A DNA stretch of 64,000 nucleotides. Origin: Leptolyngbya sp. 'hensonii' (GTDB taxonomy: Bacteria; Cyanobacteriota; Cyanobacteriia; GCF-001939115). A model generated the notes under the pieces. The model did not search any database, was not told the DNA's origin, and worked only from the letters and a program-made list of their open reading frames with translations. The position numbers were made by a program, and so were the translations under genes. Numbering within the stretch: position 1 is the first letter of the stretch; each line of letters opens with the position of its first letter. Positions 42,766-51,670 of the stretch are shown in pieces. The stretch is from the NCBI RefSeq assembly GCF_001939115.1, contig NZ_MQTZ01000041.1:477997-541996 (forward strand). Direction: 5' to 3'.

Positions 42766-44280
42766 TCAGCGGCTACTGACCGGATGTTCCCCGGTGCCCT
42801 GGCTCAGCGCCGATCGATCGTTCGTCAGGGTCATGACCGACATCAGGGTTAATTCCATCAGCTCAATGTAGGCTTCGATATCCACCTGTCCAGCCAGTAA
42901 CATCTCCCGGTATTGTTGTTTGAGCTGGCCCAGTTTCTGCATGGCCACTTCCGAATCACTCTGCAGCGTAGCCTGCCACTCATCCAGCAACAACAGATTG
43001 TCGAGAATGAACTGGCGACGTTGCTGTTCCAACACATTCCGGCACTGATCCGCAAACATCTGAGTTTTTTGCTGAATCTGTTCATAGACCTCACCGGTCA
43101 TCGTTCCGTCAATAAATTGCAGACGATGCTCCTGCCTCAGATCCTCGATGCCATCCATAGCCTGCTGGGGATTATGGGGAAGCAGAGTCTTGAACTCGGC
43201 AATGCTCCGGTTCGTGGTGGTGATCAGCTTTTTCGATCGTTCCCGCCGCACCTGCTGAAAAATTAGCCCCAGAATACTGGTGCCCACGATAATGAAAATC
43301 CCGGCCTGCAGATCGTTGTTGCCTTCCAGATAGCGAATCCAGGCACTGCGAGGGTCGCCATGCAAAAACACATCTTGAGCCGCAGGATGGATATAGAGAA
43401 TACCCTTCTGTAGCAGTTCCTGGCTATCTCCAGATTTCAGTTCCGGGTAAAACTGAGAGTACTGGCGAGCACTGGAGATAATGGCCCAGGCCAGTAGTCC
43501 AATTTTTTGGGAACTAACATCGGGGCGGGTGGCCAATACCGTTGCCGTTGAAAGGGTCGAAGTGGGTTGGGCCGGAATCTCTGGACGAGGGTTATAGGTT
43601 CCCAGAGGAATGGTCGCAGCCTGATAGGACCCTGGATCCTGGATGGTGATGTAATTGACCAGACCCGGTTGGATCGGCAATATTTTCAAAGCGGGGACGG
43701 TTTCGAACTCGGTTCGCAGCTTTTTGCTCCCTCCCAGACCCCCCACATAAATCATGGCATCGAGTTGCCCTGTCCTCAGCTTCTGGATGGCGGTATCAAA
43801 GTCTGACTCATCTTCACGGACAGTTAACCCAGCAGCTTTCAACAGTTGGGCGCTGGTGAAGCGAATTCCACTACCGGGGGTACCAACGGCGACCCGTTTT
43901 CCCTGCAGGTCAGCCAGGGAGTTGAGGGGAGAATTGTTGGGGGCAATCACATGGATGTGTTCATTGGAAAGGGTCAGGACAGCCTGAACCTTCCCCTGGC
44001 GCATAGCTTCACTGGCGACATCCAACTGCACCAGGGCAAAGTCCACCTGGCGATCGAGCAACCGCTGTAGGTTCTGTCTGGAACCCTGAGATTCCAGTTG
44101 ACGAACCGTCATGCTGACCTTAGTATCGGCAGAACTAATCATTTGTTGCCCCAATCGATGGTAATAACCACCATTGGTGCCACTGGAAAGGTTGGCTACT
44201 TCAGGTTGCAGGCTACAGCTACTTAAGGCAAACAGGCCAGCCGTTGCCAAAATCAGGTGGGGAAGGGGAAATTGCTTCAA
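42766..44280 (-). CDS. TAXI-type solute-binding lipoprotein with transmembrane helix and cytoplasmic coiled-coil tail
   Basis: The 504-residue protein starts with a lipoprotein signal (LFALSSC, C22). It continues with a TAXI-family periplasmic binding domain (about 30-318; GGYYHRLGQQM, VAVGTPGSGIRFTSAQLL). Then comes a transmembrane helix (324-344) followed by RRERSKK and a helical, Gln-rich cytoplasmic region of about 160 residues. Ordinary TAXI proteins (about 330 residues) work with TRAP permeases. None is encoded here, and the lipobox, membrane helix and tail suggest a ligand sensor or scaffold that passes a signal inward. The function is inferred from architecture only. It is on the same strand as, and 80 bases downstream of, phoD. 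Confidence 0.8.
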   Translation of the reverse strand: MKQFPLPHLILATAGLFALSSCSLQPEVANLSSGTNGGYYHRLGQQMISSADTKVSMTVRQLESQGSRQNLQRLLDRQVDFALVQLDVASEAMRQGKVQAVLTLSNEHIHVIAPNNSPLNSLADLQGKRVAVGTPGSGIRFTSAQLLKAAGLTVREDESDFDTAIQKLRTGQLDAMIYVGGLGGSKKLRTEFETVPALKILPIQPGLVNYITIQDPGSYQAATIPLGTYNPRPEIPAQPTSTLSTATVLATRPDVSSQKIGLLAWAIISSARQYSQFYPELKSGDSQELLQKGILYIHPAAQDVFLHGDPRSAWIRYLEGNNDLQAGIFIIVGTSILGLIFQQVRRERSKKLITTTNRSIAEFKTLLPHNPQQAMDGIEDLRQEHRLQFIDGTMTGEVYEQIQQKTQMFADQCRNVLEQQRRQFILDNLLLLDEWQATLQSDSEVAMQKLGQLKQQYREMLLAGQVDIEAYIELMELTLMSVMTLTNDRSALSQGTGEHPVSSR

Positions 44281-44360
44281 GGAAGTCAGTCAGGGATGAA
44301 CATGCTGATTTGAATTGTATCGAAATCAGCCGTAAGGACGAAGATCACCCTATCTTAGGT

Positions 44361-46034
44361 CTAAATCGGTTGAATCAGCACCTGATCCTTAGGCACCTTG
44401 AAAGCAGCCAGCGTAGAAACGGTAGCGTTCAGGTCCGTAATTGTGCTGACGCTTCTATAAGTCACCGTCATCGCCTCTGGTGTGACCTCGACGAGGGTGT
44501 AGCCATGGGTGGCAGAGTTGAAAAACTTGAAATGGGGATTGCTGGCATAGGCCACATTATTGACCACCTGGGTGGGCAAGTCCGGTCTTTGCTCGGCAAT
44601 ATTGGAAGAGGAGATAGAACCGCCCACAAACTCAACCCCGATCGGCTTGGAGGTTGGGTCATCAAAGTTGAGCAGTTGATAGCCTGCGATGAAGGTATGC
44701 AAGTCACCTGTAATCGTGACGAAATTCTTCACCCCAGCTTTGTCCAACAAACTGAAGATGAACTGCCGTTCTGCAGGATAGCCATCCCACTGATCCAGAG
44801 TAAAGAATAGATCCAGAGGAATGCCAAACAGGGCTTGGGAAAACTGAGCCTTGATTTTGAACTGCAGGGTCATGACTTCATTCCCCCAGATTTTCCAGGT
44901 CCGGGTAGATTTGACCATTTTGCTGAGGAACCATTGCCGCTGGGTTTTACCAAGCATGCTGCGAGCCGGATTTTTCAGATTGGCACATCCGGGAGTAAAA
45001 TAGCGGGCTTCCAGGTTAGTGGCTGTGGGTTGCTCCTGCAAACCGCAGGGTGGGCCATCCCGATACAACCGCTCATCGGTCATGACCAGTTCCATCAGAT
45101 CGCCAAAGACAAAGGAGCGGTAAATCTGAATCGAGTCGATCGCCCCTTCATCGGGCTCAAAGTCAGGGGCCGCAGGGATATATTCTGCCCAAGCCCGGTT
45201 TGCCGCACGGCGACGGCGGGGATTGCGGTTTTGGGATTCATCTGGGGTGTCGATGCTGTATTGCCGGTAGGCATCATTGGCAAATTCGTGGTCATCCCAG
45301 ATGGCAATGAAAGCAAACTGCTCATGTAAGCGCTGCAGATTCGGGTCAGAGCGATAAGTCCGATATAAATAGCGATAGTCTTCCAGGGTCGTCGCCACCT
45401 TTTCACCACTGGGAAGGGCTTGAATGGGACGGACCCCCCCATAGACCTGCTCATAGATATAGTCGCCCAGGTGAACGACAAAATCGACCTCTTCAGTGGA
45501 GAGAAACCGCATGGCCGTATAGAAGCCATTGGTGTAGTCCTGGCAACTGATGTAGGCAAATCGAACCTTTGTGATATGGTCTCGACGGGCGGGCAATGTC
45601 TTAAAGCGCCCTACAGGACTGACCGCATTGTTGTGGATGAAGCGGTAGTAGTAGGTAGTAAAGGGCTGCAGGGCAGTATTGTGAACCTGAACTTTCGCTG
45701 TGTAGTCTTTAGCCGCAGTCGTAACTGCATATCCAGCTAGGACCAATTGCTTAAAATTGGGATCTTGAGCAACCTGAAAAAGTAACACGATCGGGCCGGA
45801 TTGCTGGGGCTCGACCCTGGTCCAGAGTGTAATTCCATGGGGTTGGGGATCCCCAGAAGCGACACTCTGGGGAAAGATAGGGGAGGCTGCATTGACTGGA
45901 TCGATCGCCAACAGATGTTGCAATTCCGTCTTTTTTCCCAGGGGCAACCCAGCCAGCTCATGAACCGTCCAGATGGTGACTCCCGTAGCCAGGGAATAGG
46001 CCAAAAAGTCTCTTCGCGTCAAACGCTTACCCAC
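44361..46034 (-). CDS. phoD: PhoD-type alkaline phosphatase, Tat-exported
   Basis: This is a periplasmic or extracellular phosphodiesterase/alkaline phosphatase of the PhoD family. The 557-residue precursor has a Tat signal (LTRRDFLAY, RR at 7-8, then a hydrophobic stretch). The N-terminal PhoD domain has PQSVASGDPQPHGITLWTRV (read in segments), and the metallophosphatase core has ISCQDYTNG, VHLGDYIYE, WDDHEFANDAY and TITGDLH. All metal-ligand motifs are present. A three-unit Pho box lies just upstream (46096-46125), so it is almost certainly phosphate-regulated. It is the second of two clearly Tat-exported phosphatases in this window. Confidence 0.93.
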   Translation of the reverse strand: MGKRLTRRDFLAYSLATGVTIWTVHELAGLPLGKKTELQHLLAIDPVNAASPIFPQSVASGDPQPHGITLWTRVEPQQSGPIVLLFQVAQDPNFKQLVLAGYAVTTAAKDYTAKVQVHNTALQPFTTYYYRFIHNNAVSPVGRFKTLPARRDHITKVRFAYISCQDYTNGFYTAMRFLSTEEVDFVVHLGDYIYEQVYGGVRPIQALPSGEKVATTLEDYRYLYRTYRSDPNLQRLHEQFAFIAIWDDHEFANDAYRQYSIDTPDESQNRNPRRRRAANRAWAEYIPAAPDFEPDEGAIDSIQIYRSFVFGDLMELVMTDERLYRDGPPCGLQEQPTATNLEARYFTPGCANLKNPARSMLGKTQRQWFLSKMVKSTRTWKIWGNEVMTLQFKIKAQFSQALFGIPLDLFFTLDQWDGYPAERQFIFSLLDKAGVKNFVTITGDLHTFIAGYQLLNFDDPTSKPIGVEFVGGSISSSNIAEQRPDLPTQVVNNVAYASNPHFKFFNSATHGYTLVEVTPEAMTVTYRSVSTITDLNATVSTLAAFKVPKDQVLIQPI

Positions 46035-46095
46035 AACTGTCCTCCTCCCAACTTCTCAAGACGCCTGCAAGCACTTTTCCTAAAGTAGTCTTTGG

Positions 46096-46125
46096 CGCTT
46101 AAGTTGCTTTTAAGTGGAGTTTAAG
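46096..46125 (-). promoter_or_regulatory. Pho box upstream of phoD
   Basis: On the minus strand, three 8-base units with exact 3-base spacers read CTTAAACT, CTTAAAAG and CTTAAGCG. All three have a perfect CTTAA core at exactly 11-base spacing, as in the cyanobacterial PhoB/SphR box (consensus YTTAAYYW repeated three times). The site lies 62-91 bases before the phoD start codon and overlaps the stop codon of the preceding small gene. This is the best-defined regulatory site in the window. Confidence 0.75.
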
Positions 46126-46348
46126 ACTGGGACATCGGGAGAAGACTATTTCTGAGGCTTTTATCGTCTGTTTTCCAGCCTAATTCCTGCAACCGATGGG
46201 GCTCGCCCGTAACCACAATACCTACAGCAGGACAGGAAATCATGACACTCTCATCATCCTGGGCCACAATAATGCAACCGGACAAAAGCTGTTCCGGGCG
46301 ATCGCAAACCATATTCTGGCCGACTTGCCAATTCATGACGCTCATCAA
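46121..46348 (-). CDS. Small conserved hypothetical protein
   Basis: The 75-residue protein has no signal peptide or membrane segment. The N-terminal part (MNWQVGQNMVCDRPEQLLSG) is followed by a beta-like core IIVAQDDESVMISCPAVGIV with two cysteines, then GEPHRLQELGW. I do not recognise a named family, although short proteins of this style are conserved in cyanobacteria. Its stop codon overlaps the phoD Pho box. Translation may start at the first or the second Met of the MMSVMN sequence. Confidence 0.55.
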   Translation of the reverse strand: MMSVMNWQVGQNMVCDRPEQLLSGCIIVAQDDESVMISCPAVGIVVTGEPHRLQELGWKTDDKSLRNSLLPMSQS

Positions 46349-46522
46349 ACTCTAATAAAACTGTAGATCAGTCGGGGGAAGATAACCTCTTACTTTCGTC
46401 AGAGATTTCCAAATTTTTCTGGTGGAGATGGTTAGAAATTTGTCTTAAAGAACTGCCCCACTTCCAAAGTCAAAATGGGTTGGCTCAAAGAACTTTGCCG
46501 GTTGTTCCCTGCACAACTCAGG

Positions 46523-46717
46523 TCAGGCCAAGGTATATCCCGCAGTGGTAATCGCCTGTCGGATTTCTGCTGCGGGAACCTGTGTTTCAATATTGACCTG
46601 TTTGGTCTGGAGATTGGCTTCAACTTTGGCCATGGGGTCAAGGGCCGTAATGGCCTTGGTAATGGTTTCGCTACAGGCAGAACAGGCCATATCAGGAACA
46701 GTGAATTGTAGAGCCAT
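46523..46717 (-). CDS. Heavy-metal-associated (HMA) copper chaperone, Atx1/CopZ-like
   Basis: This is a 64-residue single-domain metallochaperone with the ferredoxin-like beta-alpha-beta-beta-alpha-beta HMA fold. The metal site MACSAC (C12, C15) is intact. The strand pattern (VEANLQTKQVNIET) and the terminal ITTAGYTLA match cyanobacterial Atx1, which carries Cu(I) from importers to thylakoid copper ATPases. No copper ATPase is adjacent. It stands alone between coaBC and the small gene at 46121. Confidence 0.9.
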   Translation of the reverse strand: MALQFTVPDMACSACSETITKAITALDPMAKVEANLQTKQVNIETQVPAAEIRQAITTAGYTLA

Positions 46718-46747
46718 CAGCTTACTCCATTTTGGGGTTGAACGTGA

Positions 46748-47968
46748 TCATTTTCCCATCCCCTGGACAAAATCTAACAGTTGATGGGCCATCTGCAGCT
46801 TACTGGCAGGAGCCAGTTCCAGGCTTCGACCCTGCCGATCCAGCAGGATAGCGCGATTCCGATCGCTGGCAAAACCGCTCTCAGGCTGGTCAATAGGATT
46901 GGCTGCGATCGCATCCAGTTGTTTACGCTGCAGCTTGTCCAGAGCCGGAGCTAGCATATCCCCTGACTGGGCAGCGAATCCGATCAGCCGCTGGTGGGGC
47001 TGTTTTTGCTGTCCTAGCTCAGCCACAATATCAGGAACTGTTTTCAGGGGCAGGCAATCGGGCAGGGCCTGCTTGGACAGTTTTCCGGCACTGTAGGAGG
47101 CAGGGCTAACGTCAGCAACCGCTGCTGCCATGATCGTCCAATCACTGCGGGGGAAATGGGTGAGCATGGCTTGGTGCATCTCATCGGCACGGACGATCGG
47201 AATTCGGCGAACCGCACCCAGAGGCTCCAGCAGGACATTTTCCATCGGGCCATGGACCAGGGTCACCTCAGCTCCCCGGTGCAGAGCCGCCTGGGCCAGG
47301 GCGATCCCCATCCGGCCTGTGGAAGGGTTGCCAATAAAGCGTACTGGATCCAAAAATTCACGGGTTCCTCCGGCACTAATCAGGATGTGCAGGCCAGCCA
47401 AATCTCGCAGGCCACGGGTATGCAGCAAGGATTGGATATGAGGCAGAATTTCGGCTGGTTCAGCCATCCGGCCTGCCCCGACCCGATCGCAGGCCAGTTG
47501 TCCCTGTCCTGGGCCTACCTGGTGATACCGGGAATCGACACAGAGCTGCTGCCAGTTTCGTTGCACCGATCGCTGTTCCCACATGTCGGTATTCATGGCT
47601 GGGGCTAGGAGTACTGGGCAGGTAGAGGCCAGCACCGTATTCGTTAACAAATTGTCAGCCATACCCCAGGCCAGCTTGGCCAGGGTATTGGCGGTCAGAG
47701 GGGCCAGTAGAAAGACTTCTGCCCATTCCCCTAGTTCAATGTGCAACGGACGGCCATGAATCGGTTGCCAGAATAATTCATCCGTATAGGCCGGATGGCG
47801 GGCCAGGGTTGCCAGGGTCAGGGGCGAGATGAATGCCTGGGCCTTTTCAGTCAGGATCACCCGAACATCCTTCCCCTCCTTAGCCAGGGTGGAAACTACC
47901 TCACAGACCTTATAGGCCGCAATGCCTCCCCCCACCCCAATCAAAATACGGTGTTTGTCATATGTCAT
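46748..47968 (-). CDS. coaBC: Bifunctional phosphopantothenoylcysteine decarboxylase / synthase CoaBC
   Basis: CoaBC performs two steps of coenzyme A synthesis. The 406-residue protein has an N-terminal FMN decarboxylase domain, CoaC (about 1-190). It contains [36 protein letters not shown] and the substrate-clamp segment [11 protein letters not shown] with its cysteine. The C-terminal CTP-dependent synthetase domain, CoaB, has [22 protein letters not shown] (read in segments) and [10 protein letters not shown]. It is complete and of normal length. Upstream lies the DUF2555 gene in the same direction, a pairing common in cyanobacteria, but 219 bases with three tandem hairpins lie between them. 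Confidence 0.96.
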   Translation of the reverse strand: MTYDKHRILIGVGGGIAAYKVCEVVSTLAKEGKDVRVILTEKAQAFISPLTLATLARHPAYTDELFWQPIHGRPLHIELGEWAEVFLLAPLTANTLAKLAWGMADNLLTNTVLASTCPVLLAPAMNTDMWEQRSVQRNWQQLCVDSRYHQVGPGQGQLACDRVGAGRMAEPAEILPHIQSLLHTRGLRDLAGLHILISAGGTREFLDPVRFIGNPSTGRMGIALAQAALHRGAEVTLVHGPMENVLLEPLGAVRRIPIVRADEMHQAMLTHFPRSDWTIMAAAVADVSPASYSAGKLSKQALPDCLPLKTVPDIVAELGQQKQPHQRLIGFAAQSGDMLAPALDKLQRKQLDAIAANPIDQPESGFASDRNRAILLDRQGRSLELAPASKLQMAHQLLDFVQGMGK

Positions 47969-48097
47969 TTGTCAGTCAATCAGCTTGATGTCAGGCGATC
48001 CGTAACAAATATTGCTGGATCCACCATTAGATACCCTCTGATCCATCACGAATGACCAAGTGACTAGTAGATCAAATTAAAGGTTTTCGAGGGGGTG

Positions 48098-48167
48098 GAG
48101 GGGGTGAAACCCCCTCTTGGGGGCGCAGCCCCCAAACCCCCATGTTGCAAAATTTATTGTTTGCAAC
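48098..48167. repeat. Three tandem hairpins between DUF2555 gene and coaBC (family F)
   Basis: Three perfect 8-bp stems follow one another: GAGGGGGT with ACCCCCTC (48098-48116, loop GAA), TTGGGGGC with GCCCCCAA (48117-48135, loop GCA), and GTTGCAAA with TTTGCAAC (48144-48167). The G-rich and C-rich part is a known style of cyanobacterial intergenic repeat. The cluster is non-coding and bounded on both sides by ACTAGT. It lies between two genes that are often neighbours, so it may be a mobile insertion or a processing or termination site. Confidence 0.65.
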
Positions 48168-48187
48168 ACTAGTGACCAATGACCCAT

Positions 48188-48403
48188 CTACGATTCGTCG
48201 TAAACTTCCAGATCGAGCAGGTGGAGATAGGGTTCTACCAGCTCGGGTCGTTGGAAGGCAACTGCCCGCAGCAAATGCCAGTCCCTCAGACATTCAAAGG
48301 GGCTAGTGTAATTATCCTCTTCCAGACGAGTCGCCATTTGCTTGACATCCTCTGCTGTCAGCTGAGAGACCTCTTGTTCCGAAAATGTCGTGGCATTCAT
48401 CAT
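48188..48403 (-). CDS. DUF2555 protein
   Basis: This small cyanobacterial protein of about 71 residues is counted from the ATG at 48403; the frame is open a little further upstream to 48430. The LTAEDVKQMATRLEEDNY and SPFECLRDWHLLRAVAFQRP blocks and the end VEPYLHLLDLEVYDE match the DUF2555 family, restricted to cyanobacteria and of unknown function. It is cytoplasmic, acidic and all-helical. It precedes coaBC on the same strand. Confidence 0.85.
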   Translation of the reverse strand: MMNATTFSEQEVSQLTAEDVKQMATRLEEDNYTSPFECLRDWHLLRAVAFQRPELVEPYLHLLDLEVYDES

Positions 48404-48453
48404 GGTGCCTCCTGGCAAGGCGTGTGGCAAACCGGATGTAGTTGTGTATACAG

Positions 48454-49101
48454 CTACTGACCCAATTTTACTGCCTGAACAAAGCTCCGTAGCAAATCTA
48501 AAACTGAAATTTGGACTTCATGTCCCATGTCTAACTCATAGTACTGAACATTGATACCTGATGTCATTAGCCGATCTCTGGCTCCCTGAGCAGCCCGGAG
48601 CGGTACAACCTGATCCATCCGACCATGAACCATCAGCACAGGTGGGGCCGTCAGTGCCTTGGGGATATCGTGATGCAGGTACCCACTGAGAACCATCAGA
48701 CCTGCCAGGGGTAGATGCAGACCAACATCCAGCGTCATGGCCCCTCCTTGGGAAAAGCCAGCCAGAAACGTTCGAGATAAAGGAACACCAAGCTTGGCTG
48801 CTGTAGCTGGGAGCCACGTCTGTAGCAGAGCTCGACTGGCGGCTAATTCTTCGCCCGGCTGCTCCGGTGCATTGTTCTGGAAACTGTACGCTGTTGGGAT
48901 GTCGTACCACATTCGCCCGATCGCCGTGTAAGGATGGGGAAAGGGAGCATTGGGCATGGCAATGGCATAATCCGGCAAATGGAGATAGGGAACTAACCCG
49001 GCAACATCTTCCGCATTTGCCCCCCAGCCATGCAGGAGCGCAATCAATCCTGTGGGTGCTCCGCCCGTGGCAGGGGGTATCGTAATTGCTTGCAGGGACA
49101 A
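48454..49101 (-). CDS. Alpha/beta hydrolase, carboxylesterase/phospholipase type (PF02230-like)
   Basis: This 215-residue cytoplasmic serine hydrolase has the triad S117 (nucleophile elbow GFSQGG), D163 (HGRMDQVVP) and H194 (DMGHEV). The oxyanion-side LLHGWGANAEDV is also present. Length and motif order match the short esterases of the acyl-protein thioesterase/phospholipase-carboxylesterase group. The physiological substrate is unknown. It is upstream of the DUF2555 gene on the same strand (50 bases to its translation frame), so co-transcription is possible. Confidence 0.88.
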   Translation of the reverse strand: MSLQAITIPPATGGAPTGLIALLHGWGANAEDVAGLVPYLHLPDYAIAMPNAPFPHPYTAIGRMWYDIPTAYSFQNNAPEQPGEELAASRALLQTWLPATAAKLGVPLSRTFLAGFSQGGAMTLDVGLHLPLAGLMVLSGYLHHDIPKALTAPPVLMVHGRMDQVVPLRAAQGARDRLMTSGINVQYYELDMGHEVQISVLDLLRSFVQAVKLGQ

Positions 49102-49308
49102 GATTATCCTCCAGACTCAGGTGTGCAAATAACCGTATCCGTTAACGTTAGAAGGATTTCCGCAACGCTTGTGGCAAACGTCACCGACAGCAATACTCCG
49201 TGAACAAAGTTTAAGGCCAGGGATACAAATCAATCAATGTTTGCCCCTGGCACTTTGAACTAATTCCCGATCGCTCCTACCATAGTTTCGGTATGACTCC
49301 AGTTGGGT

Positions 49309-50844
49309 ATGACTTCTCATCCTGTTTCTTCGTTTAAACCACTGTTTCAATTCCCACAGCTCTGGTTTCGGCTGGGAATCGTTGCCCTGATAGGCTTCTC
49401 CTTGTTTCTGCGCCTTTGGGGCCTGGAGCGTTTCAATATCTTTGTCTTTGATGAAGTTTACTATGTCAAATTTGCTCACAATTACCTGACCCAAACCCCT
49501 TTTTTTGATGGCCATCCTCCCCTCAGCAAATATCTGATTGCTCTGGGCATTTGGTTAGGAGAACAGGTCTTTACAGGTGCCCAGGTGCCTCGCAATGAGC
49601 TGGCGGGCGTTCCGCTCTCGCCCCTGAGCTATCGCTGGCTGAATGCGATCACGGGAACGTTAATTCCCCTGGTAGTGGCAGGGATCGCCTATCAGATCAG
49701 CCACCGTCGGACCTTTGCCCTGATAGCAGGAGTCTTTATAGCTCTGGATGGTCTATTTCTGGTCGAGTCCCGGTATGCCCTGAATAATGTCTACCTGGTG
49801 CTGTTTGGGCTTCTGGGTCAGTGGCTGCTCTTGATGGCCCTGAATCCTCAAGTGCGACCCCGATCGTTGCACCGGTTTGCCTACTTGCTGGCTTCGGGAA
49901 CCTTTTTCGGGGCTTCGATCGCAGTCAAGTGGAATGGGCTCTGGTTTTTGTTAGGGATATATCTGATTTGGGGCTGTGCCTGGATGGCGCGACTGCTCGA
50001 TCGCCATCGGGTGCGATCAAATAGGGCCTTAAATGAAGATGAACCCAGAAGCCAACCCAGAGAGACCCAGAGACCCTCTATTCAGAACCTGACGAGCTTG
50101 AGTTTACCAACCCTACTGCTTTATCTGGGAGCAGTGCCTGTAATCGTTTACAGCCTGATCTGGATTCCTCACTTGAAACTGGAGCCGATGTTTGGCTTCT
50201 GGGAGGTACAAAATCAGATCCTGAGTTATCACCAACGAGTCGGTGGGAATGAGCCTTCCGTCCATCCTTACTGTTCTGCCTGGTTTACCTGGCCCTGGAT
50301 GAGTCGTCCAGTGGTTTATGTCTACGAAACAGCCCGTAACTTGACGGAAATTGTGCCGATAAAACCAGCTCCCCCTGCTACAGAGGTCAGGCTCGTCTAC
50401 GATGTTCACGCCATGGGAAATCCGTATCTCTGGTGGTTTTCTATGGTGGCGCTGTTGGGTCTGATCTGGATGCTGATCCAACAGTGGACCAGCCACCTCC
50501 GCTTTTCTCCCCGATCGGAAGCCAGCCTGATCCTCTTTACTGGCCCTGATCTCTGGATAGTGATCTATGTTGTCCTGAATTATGCCGCCAGCCTCTTGCC
50601 CTGGGTGCGAGTGACTCGCTGCACGTTCATTTACCACTACATGGGAGCCCTGGTATTCGCCACCCTCGGGTTGGCCTGGGTCGTCGATCGCTGGTTACAG
50701 GGTCGTCAGCAGTGGCAACGATTGCTGGGGATTGCCATCATCGTCGTCATCGGGGTTGCTTTTGTCTATTGGTTACCCCTTTTCCTGGGACTCCCCCTTT
50801 CGCCAGAAGCAGGCCAGAACCGCCGTTGGTTGCCGACCTGGTAG
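49309..50844 (+). CDS. Dolichyl-phosphate-mannose--protein mannosyltransferase family (PMT, GT39)
   Basis: This is a polytopic membrane glycosyltransferase that uses a lipid-linked mannose donor for protein O-mannosylation or related envelope glycosylation. It is about 511 residues from the ATG at 49309; an in-frame TTG six bases upstream is less likely. The PMT signature is present: FVFDEVYYVKFAHNYL (catalytic-loop Asp/Glu), FFDGHPPLSKYLIALGIWLG (read in segments), GLFLVESRYALNN and FFGASIAVKWNGLWFL. The C-terminal helices include VTRCTFIYHYM. About 10 membrane segments are predicted. No target protein gene is nearby. Its stop codon borders the family C palindrome. Confidence 0.9.
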   Translation: MTSHPVSSFKPLFQFPQLWFRLGIVALIGFSLFLRLWGLERFNIFVFDEVYYVKFAHNYLTQTPFFDGHPPLSKYLIALGIWLGEQVFTGAQVPRNELAGVPLSPLSYRWLNAITGTLIPLVVAGIAYQISHRRTFALIAGVFIALDGLFLVESRYALNNVYLVLFGLLGQWLLLMALNPQVRPRSLHRFAYLLASGTFFGASIAVKWNGLWFLLGIYLIWGCAWMARLLDRHRVRSNRALNEDEPRSQPRETQRPSIQNLTSLSLPTLLLYLGAVPVIVYSLIWIPHLKLEPMFGFWEVQNQILSYHQRVGGNEPSVHPYCSAWFTWPWMSRPVVYVYETARNLTEIVPIKPAPPATEVRLVYDVHAMGNPYLWWFSMVALLGLIWMLIQQWTSHLRFSPRSEASLILFTGPDLWIVIYVVLNYAASLLPWVRVTRCTFIYHYMGALVFATLGLAWVVDRWLQGRQQWQRLLGIAIIVVIGVAFVYWLPLFLGLPLSPEAGQNRRWLPTW

Positions 50845-50890
50845 TTGAGACGCGATTAATCGCGTCTCAATGGATTAATCGCGTCTCAAC
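50844..50890. repeat. GACGCGAT palindromic repeat, one and a half copies (family C)
   Basis: GTTGAGACGCGATTAATCGC continues into GTCTCAA, forming a near-perfect palindrome at 50844-50870. A second half (GATTAATCGCGTCTCAAC) follows to 50890. It fills the gap between the converging mannosyltransferase and GST genes and begins at the last base of the former's stop codon. It matches the palindrome at 2703-2730 in its GACGCGAT-AATCGCGTC core. It could act as a bidirectional transcript end. Confidence 0.7.
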
Positions 50891-50898
50891 GGGAGGTA

Positions 50899-51447
50899 TC
50901 AACCACCGAAGATTTTCTGAAAGGCAGGCCGCTGTTTTAACCGGCCAATATAATCTGCGATCGCAGGATAAGCCTCATAATTAATGCCCAGCATCAGGAT
51001 GGCATAGAACAGGGTAGCTCCCATGGCCACATCCGCAGCCGTGAACCTATCCCCCAGGAAAAAGGGCTGGTTCTGCAAGAGCTGATTCAGGGGAGGCAGG
51101 AGCCGGGGCATTTCCTTCTCACGGGTAGCTTCGACAAACATGGCTGACATCGTGGCATTGGCACAAAGTGCCCACTGGGAAATTAGGGCTCGGTCTTCCG
51201 GAGAGGTCAGAGTTTGATCGTATTTATCCGCCAGATAGATTAGGATGGCCCCCGATTCCCACAGTTTGAAGTCTCCATCCACGATCGCAGGCACCTTCCC
51301 CAGGGGATTGATCTCGGTGTAAGGGGGACGCAGATGCTCTCCGGCCTGCATATCCAGTTGGACAAATTCATAGGGTAGCTGAAGTTCTTCCAGGTACCAT
51401 TTGACGATCGTCGCCCGACTGCGGGCACCACCGTAGAGTTTCAGCAT
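50899..51447 (-). CDS. Glutathione S-transferase family protein
   Basis: This is a 182-residue GST-fold enzyme. The thioredoxin-like N-terminal domain has KLYGGARSRATIVKWYLEEL (Ser/Arg at the catalytic turn), the cis-proline KVPAIVDGD and the glutathione-binding WESGAILIYLADKY. A helical C-terminal domain contains FFLGDRFTAADVAMG with the conserved N-capping box. It is a little shorter than typical GSTs (about 200) but all key parts are present. It is cytoplasmic and probably detoxifies electrophiles. It converges on the mannosyltransferase gene. Confidence 0.92.
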   Translation of the reverse strand: MLKLYGGARSRATIVKWYLEELQLPYEFVQLDMQAGEHLRPPYTEINPLGKVPAIVDGDFKLWESGAILIYLADKYDQTLTSPEDRALISQWALCANATMSAMFVEATREKEMPRLLPPLNQLLQNQPFFLGDRFTAADVAMGATLFYAILMLGINYEAYPAIADYIGRLKQRPAFQKIFGG

Positions 51448-51670
51448 GAACTAGCTTCTCCAGCTAAAGGTCATTGGTCACAAGTGTTACTGAGAAAATT
51501 GATTCCATCACGAATCACGTCTGGCAACAGCTCGATCACCAACGGTAGGTATAGCAAATTTCAGAGGAACCGCACAGATTGATGGGGCAATGAACCCGAT
51601 CGGGTGAGCCCCATGACCAGTCCTCCTTCCTGGGTAACCCCAGCGCACTCATCACTGTAGAGGGTAGACT

